Positions 7,601 to 13,837 of a stretch of DNA of 30,315 bases are shown here, piece by piece. The stretch is from contig CANFLJ010000001.1 in the NCBI GenBank assembly GCA_947447815.1, positions 1 through 30,315 on the forward strand, read 5' to 3'. The notes beneath the pieces are model-generated. The model was not told the DNA's origin and did no database searches. It saw only the letters and a list, made by a program, of their open reading frames with translations. Source of the stretch: Chitinophagaceae bacterium. Lineage in GTDB: Bacteria; Bacteroidota; Bacteroidia; Chitinophagales; Chitinophagaceae. Positions within the stretch are counted from its first letter, which is position 1. The number at the start of each line of letters is the position of its first letter. The position numbers and the translations under genes are program-made.

Positions 7601-9516
7601 AATGCTGAATTAGAAAATTTACCCTTAAACTTAGTAATGTCTTTTATTGCTTTCCATATTTGTTGAATCTCTTTTATACTAAGTTTTGTTTGATTAAGCA
7701 TTATAAAGTGTTTGCTTAAATCTTCTTCATCAAAAAGGACGTAACAATCAGCTGAAATATTTTCATCTCTACCGGCTCTCCCTGCTTCTTGTATATAATT
7801 CTCCAGTGAATCTGATATTTCATAATGAATTACCATTCTAACATCCTTCTTATCTACTCCCATACCAAAAGCAGAAGTAGCAACCATAATTTGTACATCT
7901 CCTTTAATAAATGCATTTTGGTTTGCTGTCTTTTCTTTCGAGTCCATTTTACCATGATATGGTTTTGCATTAAATCCATCATCACATAACCTTTTAGCTA
8001 ATAAAAATGCTTTACGAGTTCTGGATACATATACAATTGTTGGACAATTTTTTTCGTCAATTAAGTTTCTTGTAGTTAGGTATTTTTCTTCGTCTGTATT
8101 TTTGGGAATTACTTTATAATGTAGATTTGTTCTTGATGATTTAGAACTGAATAATTCAAGATCTAAATTCAATTTATCTCTAAAATATTTTTTGATATCT
8201 TCAATAACATTCTGTTTTGCAGTAGCTGTAAAACAGGATACTGGAATAGGTTCATTGAGATTCTTTTTTTCTTGAAGGTTATAAATAAAGTCTCCAATAT
8301 ACAAGTAATCTACTCTAAAATCTTGACCCCATGATGAAAAACAATGCGCTTCATCTATTACAAATCGTACAACATTTCGTCCTAATAGCAGTCGTTCAAT
8401 TGTTTTAGATCTAAGTGATTCAGGAGACAAATATAATAAGGAGGCAGAACCATCTTCAACTCTTTCGTAAGATTTTGCACGTTCTATTGGATCTAATAAT
8501 CCGTTAATCGTAACTGAGTCAGTTATTCCTCTGCTTTCTAAATTATCAACTTGATCTTTCATTAAAGATTGTAGAGGTGAAATTATAACAGTCAACCCTT
8601 TATTACATTCTCCTCTCATTAAAGCTGGTACTTGAAAGGTAATTGATTTTCCTCCTCCGGTAGGAAATACAGCCAATATAGATTTATTATTTATAGCTGC
8701 ATTTACTGCATTTTCTTGAAGGGGTTCATTTGAATATGTTCTATAATTTTCAAATCCAAAATACTTTTTTAGCCCTTTTTTTATATTTAATGATTCATTA
8801 CAATAATCACAACCAACTATACAAGGTTTACACCTTAATAAAAACATTACATTTTCTATATATGGATAGTTTTTAAGTACCCAAGGTGGAGTTATAGAAT
8901 ATCTATTGTTACACTCAATAAGTGCTAAGCAATATGCTAATTCAATTGGATTTGTTGAAACGATATTTGTGAGGTCAACACTATCACAAATTACAGATTT
9001 GAAATTGTGTTTTATTAAATTAGAAACATTTAATTCGTCGGTTTTGTAATTAATATATTTAAAAAAATATTTAAACTCTATTTGGTCTGATAACAATAAA
9101 AAGTAAATTTGTTTTAAGTATTCAGGTTTGTTCTTAAAAGACTCTAATTCTTCATAAAATAAATCTTTAGCTTTTATAGAATCGTTTAGAGGGTTGTTTA
9201 ATTCATCACTTTGTAATTTATCATCTTTTACAAGTTTGTGATAAGGTCTGGTAGGAAATAGTAATGGAGATAAGTATAAAGTATCTATAATATTATCTAA
9301 ATTTATGTCTCCAACATTTATTACTTTTTTTATATATTTAATGTCATGATTTAATACATTATGTCCACAAATAAATTGTTGCCCTTTTAAAAAATCAACA
9401 AATGCGTTTATTGATTTTGAATGAAAAAAAACGTATTCATCTTTAACAGCTCCTATATCTAAAATATGACCACTTTTAGGATCTATTTCCGTGTCAATAA
9501 ATGCTAATGAATTCAT
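4696..9516 (-). CDS. Exonuclease-RecQ-UvrD triple fusion helicase
   Basis: 1606 residues with two complete helicases. Residues 1-125 resemble a DEDDh (DnaQ-like) exonuclease: FIDTEID (D8, E10), GHNVLNHD (D58), NNPLND (D112). Residues 229-239 hold CxxC-x3-CxxC (C229, C232, C236, C239), possibly binding zinc. Residues 265-600 are a RecQ-type superfamily 2 helicase: PTGGGKS (285-291), DEAH (388-391), FTATA (429-433), QEAGRAGRDE (576-585). A winged-helix-like linker follows. Residues 1048-1475 are a UvrD/Rep-type superfamily 1 helicase: AGPGSGKT (1069-1076), DEAQD (1176-1180), GDDDQ (1205-1209), HKSKGKEFD (1431-1439), VAMTRAK (1461-1467). Ordinary RecQ is near 600 residues. The position of the usual exonuclease His holds Asn107, so activity is uncertain. 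The start overlaps the HNH stop by 4 bp (ATGA), and the stop abuts the next ATG. Likely role: unwinding and processing DNA cut by the partners. Confidence 0.9.
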   Translation of the reverse strand: MNSLAFIDTEIDPKSGHILDIGAVKDEYVFFHSKSINAFVDFLKGQQFICGHNVLNHDIKYIKKVINVGDINLDNIIDTLYLSPLLFPTRPYHKLVKDDKLQSDELNNPLNDSIKAKDLFYEELESFKNKPEYLKQIYFLLLSDQIEFKYFFKYINYKTDELNVSNLIKHNFKSVICDSVDLTNIVSTNPIELAYCLALIECNNRYSITPPWVLKNYPYIENVMFLLRCKPCIVGCDYCNESLNIKKGLKKYFGFENYRTYSNEPLQENAVNAAINNKSILAVFPTGGGKSITFQVPALMRGECNKGLTVIISPLQSLMKDQVDNLESRGITDSVTINGLLDPIERAKSYERVEDGSASLLYLSPESLRSKTIERLLLGRNVVRFVIDEAHCFSSWGQDFRVDYLYIGDFIYNLQEKKNLNEPIPVSCFTATAKQNVIEDIKKYFRDKLNLDLELFSSKSSRTNLHYKVIPKNTDEEKYLTTRNLIDEKNCPTIVYVSRTRKAFLLAKRLCDDGFNAKPYHGKMDSKEKTANQNAFIKGDVQIMVATSAFGMGVDKKDVRMVIHYEISDSLENYIQEAGRAGRDENISADCYVLFDEEDLSKHFIMLNQTKLSIKEIQQIWKAIKDITKFKGKFSNSALEIARKAGWDDSLGEIETRVKTAIAALEDAGYIKRGQNMPRIYASSILAKNVQEAIEKIMSSNKFDEKQKEKGIRIIKKLFSSKSKSKSNDEVAESRIDYISEHLGIVKEDVINVINLLREEKILADTKDLTAFIKRGEGKNKSLNILENFIKIENSLLPEIDENEKTIHIKELNEKIEQFGCKDVTPNKIKTLLNFWAIKNWVKKSSLEYSKNHIVIISNVPKKVLQEKLECQQTLARFIVDLLFQKCNNEYLETDYEKEEFLIEFSVHEIKEEYDKTQSLFRINISIEDVENALFFLSRIEAIKIEGGFLVLYNKLSIERLEHNNKIQYKNEDYTNLNKFYENKIQQIHIVGAYAKKMIEDYTSALKFVDDYFQLNYSTFLGKYFNVNEQREITRNITPSKFKQLFGELSPTQLKIINDIQSKYIVVAAGPGSGKTKVLVHKLASLLLMEDVKHEQLLMVTFSRGAATEFKKRLLKLIGNAANFIEIKTFHSYCFDLLGKVGTLEKSSKIIENAILKIKNGEVEHSGITKNVLVIDEAQDMDGNEFELVKTLIANNEEMRVIAVGDDDQNIFEFRGASSKYLENFIIEQKAVSYEMIENFRSKKNLVEFTTKFAKQISHRLKQTPVFSNMEENGNVKIVKYKNTNLILPLVKDVVATELRGSTCILTHSNDEAAQVTGLLLKHGHQAKLIQTNDNFNLLNLLEIRFFIHALKLEENTFTIDEENWAEAKKQLKEKYFNSTNYETCLNIIRDFEITNNKRKYKSDLDIYIRESKLEDFINSNGDIIFVSTIHKSKGKEFDNVFLLLDNYSTSTDINKRLLYVAMTRAKQNLTIHLNGNYLDNILVENIKVENNNNIHPLPLEILKQVSYKDVWLDYFINKQWVIKNLKGGDRLIYKNQECVTEKGHSILKFSTQFQGYINDMNAKGFYIKEVKIDFIIYWKKENVENEILIILPEITFERTNTLNKQ

Positions 9517-10478
9517 ATTTTGAAAATTTTCTCTCTATGCCAATTCAAATTCTCCATTAAAGGATAGTGTTCCTTTTGTTTTGGCAATCTAATTATTTTA
9601 CCTTCAAACTTTTTAAACCCATAATCGCTATCTACTTCTTGGAAAACAGCAGATAGTTTTACTCTATACTCTTTATCAATAGTTATTAATCCTCTATCAA
9701 ACGCTCTATGTAAATTTGGGCATAATGCTATCCCATTAGTAATAGTATCATTATAGCTTTCACTAAATGGTACAATATGGCAAGCATCCACCATAGAAAC
9801 ATTTATCAATGCATTTATCTTCAATCCCGATATACAACAAGTATTATCATATATCTTAGGTATCTCACGTTTAAACAAACTTCCTCTAATAAATATTTCC
9901 TCTTCATTCTGGTTTTCTACAAGAGTCTTTATCTCTTTCTTATATACCACAGCATCCTCTTTCATTATCTTACTGCCCAGCTCATCAAATAGTTTTAGCT
10001 GTCCTTCCAATGATTTTCCATAATTAGCTTTGGTAAGCGGAAAGTACGCATCCAACAAACAGTGTTGCAAAAAGTTATTACTTTCTTTAACCATCATTAA
10101 AGTGTATAAGTCTTCTGCTATCTCAGCATACTCTACAGCAGCATTAAGATTATTAAATGTCTTCATGATAGAACCCATCAAGTTTATATTCTCAAATCCG
10201 CTTTTGGCTACAAGTTTCCAAAATGTACTACTCTTTAAATAATAAAAAGGGTAAGAAATTCTACAGTCATGGTTAGTGGTAACTAACAAATTCCAGTTAG
10301 TACTAAAAGCTGCAACTAACTCCGGTGTAATATAAATTCTAGGTCTATGAATCTGTCCGTTTTCAAAAGACTGTAATACAGAAAGTAATAAGATTGGTTT
10401 ATGTGGTGCAGGGTCACCATGTGTTTTATCAATTCTTAGTTTCTTAAATGAGTTTATATATTTCTGTAGCACTTTCAA
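9513..10478 (-). CDS. HNH endonuclease with sulfur-binding-domain-like N-terminus
   Basis: 321 residues. The C-terminal HNH domain is clear: CCISG (from C214), DACHIVPFSES (His234), NGIALCPNLHRAFDRG (N248, C253, N255, H257), typical of HNH_2-type restriction nucleases. The N-terminal half has HKPILLLSVLQ (26-36), a Leu-rich helix and ISYPFYYLKSSTFWKLV (74-90). As I recall it, this pattern resembles the YPFWRL...LW region of the sulfur-binding domain in ScoMcrA-like type IV enzymes that cut phosphorothioated DNA. The resemblance is from memory and needs a profile search. It could bind another DNA modification, or none. First gene of the operon: its last 4 bases overlap the ATG of the RecQ/UvrD gene. 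A 128-bp divergent spacer separates it from the ORF at 10607. Very A+T-rich, suggesting recent acquisition (inference). Confidence 0.85.
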   Translation of the reverse strand: MKVLQKYINSFKKLRIDKTHGDPAPHKPILLLSVLQSFENGQIHRPRIYITPELVAAFSTNWNLLVTTNHDCRISYPFYYLKSSTFWKLVAKSGFENINLMGSIMKTFNNLNAAVEYAEIAEDLYTLMMVKESNNFLQHCLLDAYFPLTKANYGKSLEGQLKLFDELGSKIMKEDAVVYKKEIKTLVENQNEEEIFIRGSLFKREIPKIYDNTCCISGLKINALINVSMVDACHIVPFSESYNDTITNGIALCPNLHRAFDRGLITIDKEYRVKLSAVFQEVDSDYGFKKFEGKIIRLPKQKEHYPLMENLNWHREKIFKI

Positions 10479-10573
10479 GCTAAATAGTCGGTTTTAGAGC
10501 ACCAATATAATAACTTTTTACTTGTGTCTATTGAATCAAACTAACTTACTACACAAATACACCCACTTGGTAT

Positions 10574-10581
10574 TAAATTTG
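10574..10581 (+). promoter_or_regulatory. -7 element upstream of the 51-codon ORF
   Basis: TAAATTTG matches TAnnTTTG exactly, 25 bp before the ATG at 10607. No TTTG or TTG lies at the right distance upstream (the nearest TTG, at 10531, is too far), so support is partial. Confidence 0.35.
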
Positions 10582-10606
10582 TAACATCCATTCAAAACAA
10601 ACCACA

Positions 10607-10762
10607 ATGACAAAAGAGCAATTAAAAATCATGGAATTATACGCAGAGGCCCTCAAAGCCGAAGGCATCCTTTCTGGCTCGTCTAAATACATAAACCCTA
10701 TACGAAAACTAAAAGACAAACCAAAAACCACCACCCCAAAACCCCCAAAAGAAAAAAACTAA
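10607..10762 (+). CDS. Small basic protein, 51 residues, unknown
   Basis: ATG at 10607, TAA at 10760-10762. The protein starts MTKEQLKIMELYAEALKAEG, a likely amphipathic helix, continues ILSGSSKYINPIRKLK, and ends in a Lys/Pro/Thr-rich disordered tail (KPKTTTPKPPKEKN). The organised N-terminal helix, the sharply different tail and the TAAATTTG element upstream favour a real gene over chance. No family is recognised. It lies divergently beside the HNH-helicase operon and might be a small associated factor, but nothing in the sequence ties it to that system. Repeat-filled DNA follows the stop. Confidence 0.5.
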   Translation: MTKEQLKIMELYAEALKAEGILSGSSKYINPIRKLKDKPKTTTPKPPKEKN

Positions 10763-10822
10763 TCTGCACAACCAAACCCATTAACAGCAACCATATTAGC
10801 CAAAGGCATAAAACCTGTATCC

Positions 10823-10875
10823 TGTATTTGTATTCATTATCAAATTTTCAAATCATCAAATTATCACATTGGTAT
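10823..10875 (+). repeat. Intergenic TCAAAT repeat, copy 5
   Basis: TGTATTTGTATTCATTATC, then three CAAAT units 8 bp apart, then TCACATTGGTATTCC. It abuts the nested-hairpin element that begins 4 bp later. Confidence 0.75.
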
Positions 10876-10879
10876 TCCT

Positions 10880-11018
10880 CTCGTTGTCACCCGTTCATAC
10901 ACAAGCCACATCAGTCGGTATGGTTTTGGCGTTAGCCAAAATGTTGAGCCCACTTTAGTGGGTGAGACAAATAGCGAGTGCAGTGGTGGTGTATGAACAA
11001 AAGCCAGCCGGCTATGAG
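10880..11018 (+). repeat. Nested-hairpin repeat element, copy A
   Basis: About 139 bp, nearly identical to the reverse complement of 19799-19934. An outer inverted repeat, GTTCATACAC (10893-10902) with GTGTATGAAC (10989-10998), encloses two perfect hairpins: TTTTGGC-GTTA-GCCAAAA (10924-10941) and CCCACT-TT-AGTGGG (10949-10962). It encodes no protein. The folded form would be a three-way junction, in DNA or RNA. A small non-autonomous mobile element or a structured RNA are both possible. Confidence 0.75.
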
Positions 11019-11060
11019 GCAATTCTTCGCATAGATTATCTATAAAGAAAAAGGCAAGTT

Positions 11061-11077
11061 CGACCCCGTTGGGGTCG
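11061..11077. repeat. Palindrome CGACCCC-GTT-GGGGTCG
   Basis: Perfect 7-bp arms. Relatives occur at 2259-2275 (one mismatch) and 2684-2701. Together with its flank down to 11038 it forms the sequence partly repeated at 2256-2300. Confidence 0.65.
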
Positions 11078-11265
11078 TAGGGGATCACCTGTTTGTTGTA
11101 TTTAAATACATTATCACATTTGTATTTTTAGTTTTTCTTTTTTTAGTCTTTAGTTTTTGAATTTGAATTCTTTTTACTTTTTATTTTTTACTTTGAAATG
11201 CATTCATTATCAAATTGCCTTGTATTCATTTTTAATTCTTAATTTTTAATTTGTATTGCTGTTCC

Positions 11266-11313
11266 TGTATTCATTATCAAATTTTCAAATCATCAAATTA
11301 TCACATTTGTATT
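11266..11313 (+). repeat. Intergenic TCAAAT repeat, copy 6
   Basis: TGTATTCATTATCAAATT, then CAAATCAT, CAAATTAT and CACATTTGTATT. This is the cleanest forward copy. A TTTTTAATT module (11228-11252) precedes it, in the same arrangement as near copy 4. Confidence 0.8.
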
Positions 11314-11329
11314 TGCATTCTCCTTGTAT

Positions 11330-11360
11330 AAAAAAAGGCAGACATCTCTGCCCACCTTTT
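11330..11360 (-). terminator. Intrinsic terminator of the gene at 11381-12310
   Basis: On the minus strand GGCAGA-GATG-TCTGCC (352-337 of this block, i.e. 11352-11337) is followed directly by seven T residues. It sits about 28 bp past the stop codon. A T-run also follows on the plus strand (11357-11361), so it may work in both directions. Confidence 0.8.
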
Positions 11361-11380
11361 TACTTTTGTTTCGTTACTTT

Positions 11381-12310
11381 TTACTTTGGAACAACCTTCG
11401 ACATCCCAATCACAAACTCATTAGGGTCATTCTTTTTAAATACTATATTCATAGTAGAATCTAAAAATCCAGGAGCAACTACTGTCAATACCGCCTTGCC
11501 CAGTATATGAGTAGTAAATTCTTTAATCCCAAGTTCATCCAGCTTAAATACCTTAGTTATTACCTTCTTTTTCTTAGTCGTAGTTCTCACTTCAGTTATC
11601 ACTGCATTCCCAATAGGTTCTCCGGTACTGGCGTTCACTACCGAATAACTACCTACATTATGCCTCTTACCCAATTGGATGGTCTTACCCAATAATCTCG
11701 CCTTATCTGCCAGTGTAGGATTGGAGTCTTTATACTCCCCTACCACAAGTTTAATCATTAGTTTCTTAATCTTCTTACCTTCATTAACCGACAAAGTCAA
11801 TAGATCTGTTCCTTCCGATTTTTTTGTCACTTCCTCGGTTCTCGGAACATTTTTATGTACTCTGTACAAATTTATCTTAGTATTAATATCTGTAATATCT
11901 GTAGCATCTATATTGGTAATGATCAGTTTATTAGTTACCAGAAGAGCCACTGCAGCATCTAGTTTTTGTAAACAGGTCTCTTTATTATTAGCATAAAAAT
12001 AAGTAAATGGCTTTTCCAGCTTTTTCTGAAGTGCTTTGTCTTTTGCCGAAATAGCCTTTGTTGTGGCTCTCACAAACAATTTAACAATAGTATTTACCGC
12101 CGTTGTCAGAAGCTCATCTACGGTTCCTGCATTCTCATCTGCAATACTTCCCTGCGCTTTTATAGCACCATCAGTTACCAGCAAACTAGCCGTCAGCAAA
12201 TCCGATTGATCCTTATACTCCTTTATCTCCAGCAAAACTTCAGGATTATTAATTTCTAACATTTTCACTTGTCTTTGACTTTCAATTTCTTCAGCTTGTA
12301 ATAGTTTCAT
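11381..12310 (-). CDS. Unknown protein with C-terminal carboxypeptidase-regulatory-like fold
   Basis: 309 residues, no signal peptide or membrane segment, so probably cytoplasmic. The N-terminal 200 or so residues are predominantly helical and charged (MKLLQAEEIESQRQVKMLEI, then a stretch rich in Ala, Lys and Thr). The C-terminal 90 or so residues (YSVVNASTGEPIGNAVITEV, then IKEFTTHILGKAVLTVVAPGF) have the spacing of a carboxypeptidase regulatory-like beta-sandwich, usually found in exported proteins, so its place here is odd. No catalytic motif is seen and the function is unknown. The gene stands alone, ends at a strong terminator (11330-11360), and has a 21-bp tandem array 129-359 bp upstream of its ATG that could influence its expression. 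Confidence 0.75.
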   Translation of the reverse strand: MKLLQAEEIESQRQVKMLEINNPEVLLEIKEYKDQSDLLTASLLVTDGAIKAQGSIADENAGTVDELLTTAVNTIVKLFVRATTKAISAKDKALQKKLEKPFTYFYANNKETCLQKLDAAVALLVTNKLIITNIDATDITDINTKINLYRVHKNVPRTEEVTKKSEGTDLLTLSVNEGKKIKKLMIKLVVGEYKDSNPTLADKARLLGKTIQLGKRHNVGSYSVVNASTGEPIGNAVITEVRTTTKKKKVITKVFKLDELGIKEFTTHILGKAVLTVVAPGFLDSTMNIVFKKNDPNEFVIGMSKVVPK

Positions 12311-12438
12311 GATCTTCCTTTTTAATATGTTTAATATATTTTCTTTATTTATTTACTGGCAATTGCCTTTATAATGTGTACTGAACACTAATTTTTTCAA
12401 TTTTCATCGTCCATTTTCATCCTTCAGCTCATTTTTTC

Positions 12439-12669
12439 AATCCTCATGCTTCTTTTACCAATCCTCACGCATCTTTTACTAATCCTCACTCATCTTTTTT
12501 CAATCCTCACTCATCTTTTACCAATCCTCGCTCATCTTTTACTAATCCTCACTCATCTTTTATTAATCCTCACTCATCTTTTATTAATCCTCACTCATCT
12601 TTTTTCAATCCTCACTCATCTTTTACTAATCCTCGCTCATCTTTTACTAATCCTCACTCATCTTTTAAA
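12439..12669 (-). repeat. 21-bp tandem array, 11 units
   Basis: Eleven contiguous units of exactly 21 bp, consensus AATCCTCACTCATCTTTT plus a variable triplet (ACC, ACT, TTC, ATT or AAA). A degenerate unit precedes at 12418-12438. Variation within units is mostly A/G at position 8 and the last three bases. On the minus strand most units contain ATG-AGT-GAG-GAT followed by TAG or TGA-like triplets, so neither strand encodes a plausible protein. The 21-bp period is two helical turns, placing T-tracts in phase. It lies upstream of the leftward gene at 12310. Confidence 0.9.
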
Positions 12670-12997
12670 AATATCTCCATTATTATTTTTTCTACCGCTT
12701 AATAAAGAACTTTTACGATCCAGAGAATCTGCTTTTCTAAAGCCACTTTCCTTTTTTCGTTTTACAAAACTACCCCTACACATAAAGCTAAAACTATGAA
12801 GGTTATATGTTTTCAAATTAGGACACATCATTCAATACCCCTTTTTTATAAGAAATAAAAGTGGTCATCCCATTAATGGTATACACATGTATTAATTTTT
12901 AATTGACCTTATGTCCTTGTATTACTCTTTGCCTTCGCAACCTTGCCTTGTATTTGTATTCTTTTTACTTTTTGTTTTTTACTTATTACTTTGAAAT

Positions 12998-13054
12998 GTA
13001 TTCAGTATCAAATTATCACATTATCAAATTAGCAAATTGGTATTCACTACCTTT
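12998..13054 (+). repeat. Intergenic TCAAAT repeat, copy 7 (diverged)
   Basis: TGTATTCAGTATCAAATT, then ATCACATTATCAAATT and AGCAAATTGGTATTC. The 8-bp period is kept, but unit order differs from other copies. It ends about 34 bp before the regulator's ATG, so it may lie within its promoter or leader. Confidence 0.65.
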
Positions 13055-13087
13055 ATGCTTTATCAGCTCTTTAAAAAACAGTTGTAT

Positions 13088-13747
13088 ATGAACAAGCCAA
13101 TTACTATTTGTATAATAGATCATCTAGCCCTTATTTCTAAAGCTTACCCTTTACTACTACAGGAATATGCAGAGTTTAATGTCCTCATTGCAGGAGGTAC
13201 AATGGCCGAAGTAAAAACCTATATAGTACAGCATAGCCATATACCAGAAGTATTTCTCATAGATATCCAATTGGTTAAAAATAATAGCACCAACATCGTA
13301 AGATGGTTGCACGATACTTATCCCGAATCTAAATTGATAGCCATTAGCGATAGTTTAAAGCATGCCAAAATTCATGCTATGCTCATCGCAGGTTGTGTAG
13401 CTTTCTTTGGAATGAATATTCAGGTATCACAATTATATCAGGGTATTTGCGATGTTTCCAACGATTGTTTCCATAGCAAATTAGAAGAGTTTATCGATAA
13501 AGATTCTTTCCTGATGGCAAAAAAATACAATGGTTATCCCGTAGTGGAATTTAATACAGTAGAGCTAGATATGGTAGAATATTTATGTACAGAACTAACG
13601 TATAAAGAAATAGAAGTCAAAATGAATTTCAAACATGGAAATGCTAATTATTATGCCGATAAGATATATCAGAAACTAGGCATTCATTCCAGAAACGAAT
13701 TGATTAAAATTGCTTTGCATCATGGATTAATTGATGAGTTAGTTTAA
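13088..13747 (+). CDS. NarL/FixJ-type regulator with degenerate receiver domain
   Basis: 219 residues from the ATG at 13088. That start is preferred because the receiver fold begins directly (MNKPITICIIDH), and the 17 codons of open frame before it translate spacer and repeat DNA. Residues 5-125 resemble a response-regulator receiver, with D59 in LIDI as the phosphoacceptor candidate. The usual acidic pair is reduced to D11, and the conserved Lys appears replaced (GCVAFFGMN, Met109). Residues 155-216 are a LuxR-type helix-turn-helix (ELTYKEIEVKMNF, then YYADKIYQKLGIHSRNELI). No sensor kinase gene is nearby. It probably binds DNA without normal phosphorelay control (inference). Targets unknown. 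It is followed after 90 bp by murF-alr in the same direction. Confidence 0.8.
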   Translation: MNKPITICIIDHLALISKAYPLLLQEYAEFNVLIAGGTMAEVKTYIVQHSHIPEVFLIDIQLVKNNSTNIVRWLHDTYPESKLIAISDSLKHAKIHAMLIAGCVAFFGMNIQVSQLYQGICDVSNDCFHSKLEEFIDKDSFLMAKKYNGYPVVEFNTVELDMVEYLCTELTYKEIEVKMNFKHGNANYYADKIYQKLGIHSRNELIKIALHHGLIDELV

Positions 13748-13787
13748 AGTTAATACAATACGGAGGCTTACGATGGAGACGAATACA

Positions 13788-13795
13788 TACTTTTG
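13788..13795 (+). promoter_or_regulatory. -7 element upstream of murF-alr
   Basis: TACTTTTG fits TAnnTTTG and lies 42 bp before the proposed TTG start. No matching TTTG is found about 20 bp upstream, so this is a partial promoter match. Confidence 0.35.
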
Positions 13796-13837
13796 TGTGC
13801 CGGCTGATACCGGATAAACAATTATAATACTATCGTT

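Larger units (their letters stand above)
10763..11380. other. Spacer made of repeat elements
   Basis: Contains TCAAAT repeat copies (10823-10875 and 11266-11313, with partial ones near 11106 and 11200), the nested-hairpin element (10880-11018), a GACCCC palindrome (11061-11077), CTTTTTACTTT and TTTTTAATT modules (11165-11255) and the terminator of the gene ending at 11381. Open frames here are translated repeats. Confidence 0.6.
12311..13087. other. Divergent spacer with tandem array and repeat modules
   Basis: The 777 bp separate the leftward gene ending at 12310 from the rightward regulator at 13088. They hold the 21-bp tandem array (12439-12669), a CCTTGTATTACTC...CCTTGTATTTGTATTC module (12914-12960), a CTTTTTACTTTTTG module (12960-12985) and TCAAAT copy 7. 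No clear promoter matching TAnnTTTG was found for either gene. Confidence 0.6.

Noticed and set aside
2716..10478. Complete classical restriction-modification system
   Set aside because: No methyltransferase or specificity subunit is encoded in or next to the operon. If it is restriction-like it is type IV-like or a different logic.
10880..11018. tRNA-like cloverleaf gene
   Set aside because: The nested hairpins recall a cloverleaf, but there is no acceptor/anticodon geometry, T-loop sequence or CCA, and the element is repeated as DNA.
10864..11088. 74-codon minus-strand frame
   Set aside because: It lies wholly inside the nested-hairpin element and GACCCC palindrome, and the matching copy at 19799-19934 does not preserve it as a coding frame.
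12439..12669. Possible CRISPR array
   Set aside because: Units are contiguous 21-bp tandem copies with no unique spacers, and no cas genes are nearby.
12446..12799. 117-codon open frame rich in Leu, Ile, Thr and His
   Set aside because: It is translation of the 21-bp tandem array. A multiple-of-three period keeps one frame open by default, and there is no start context or non-repeat domain.
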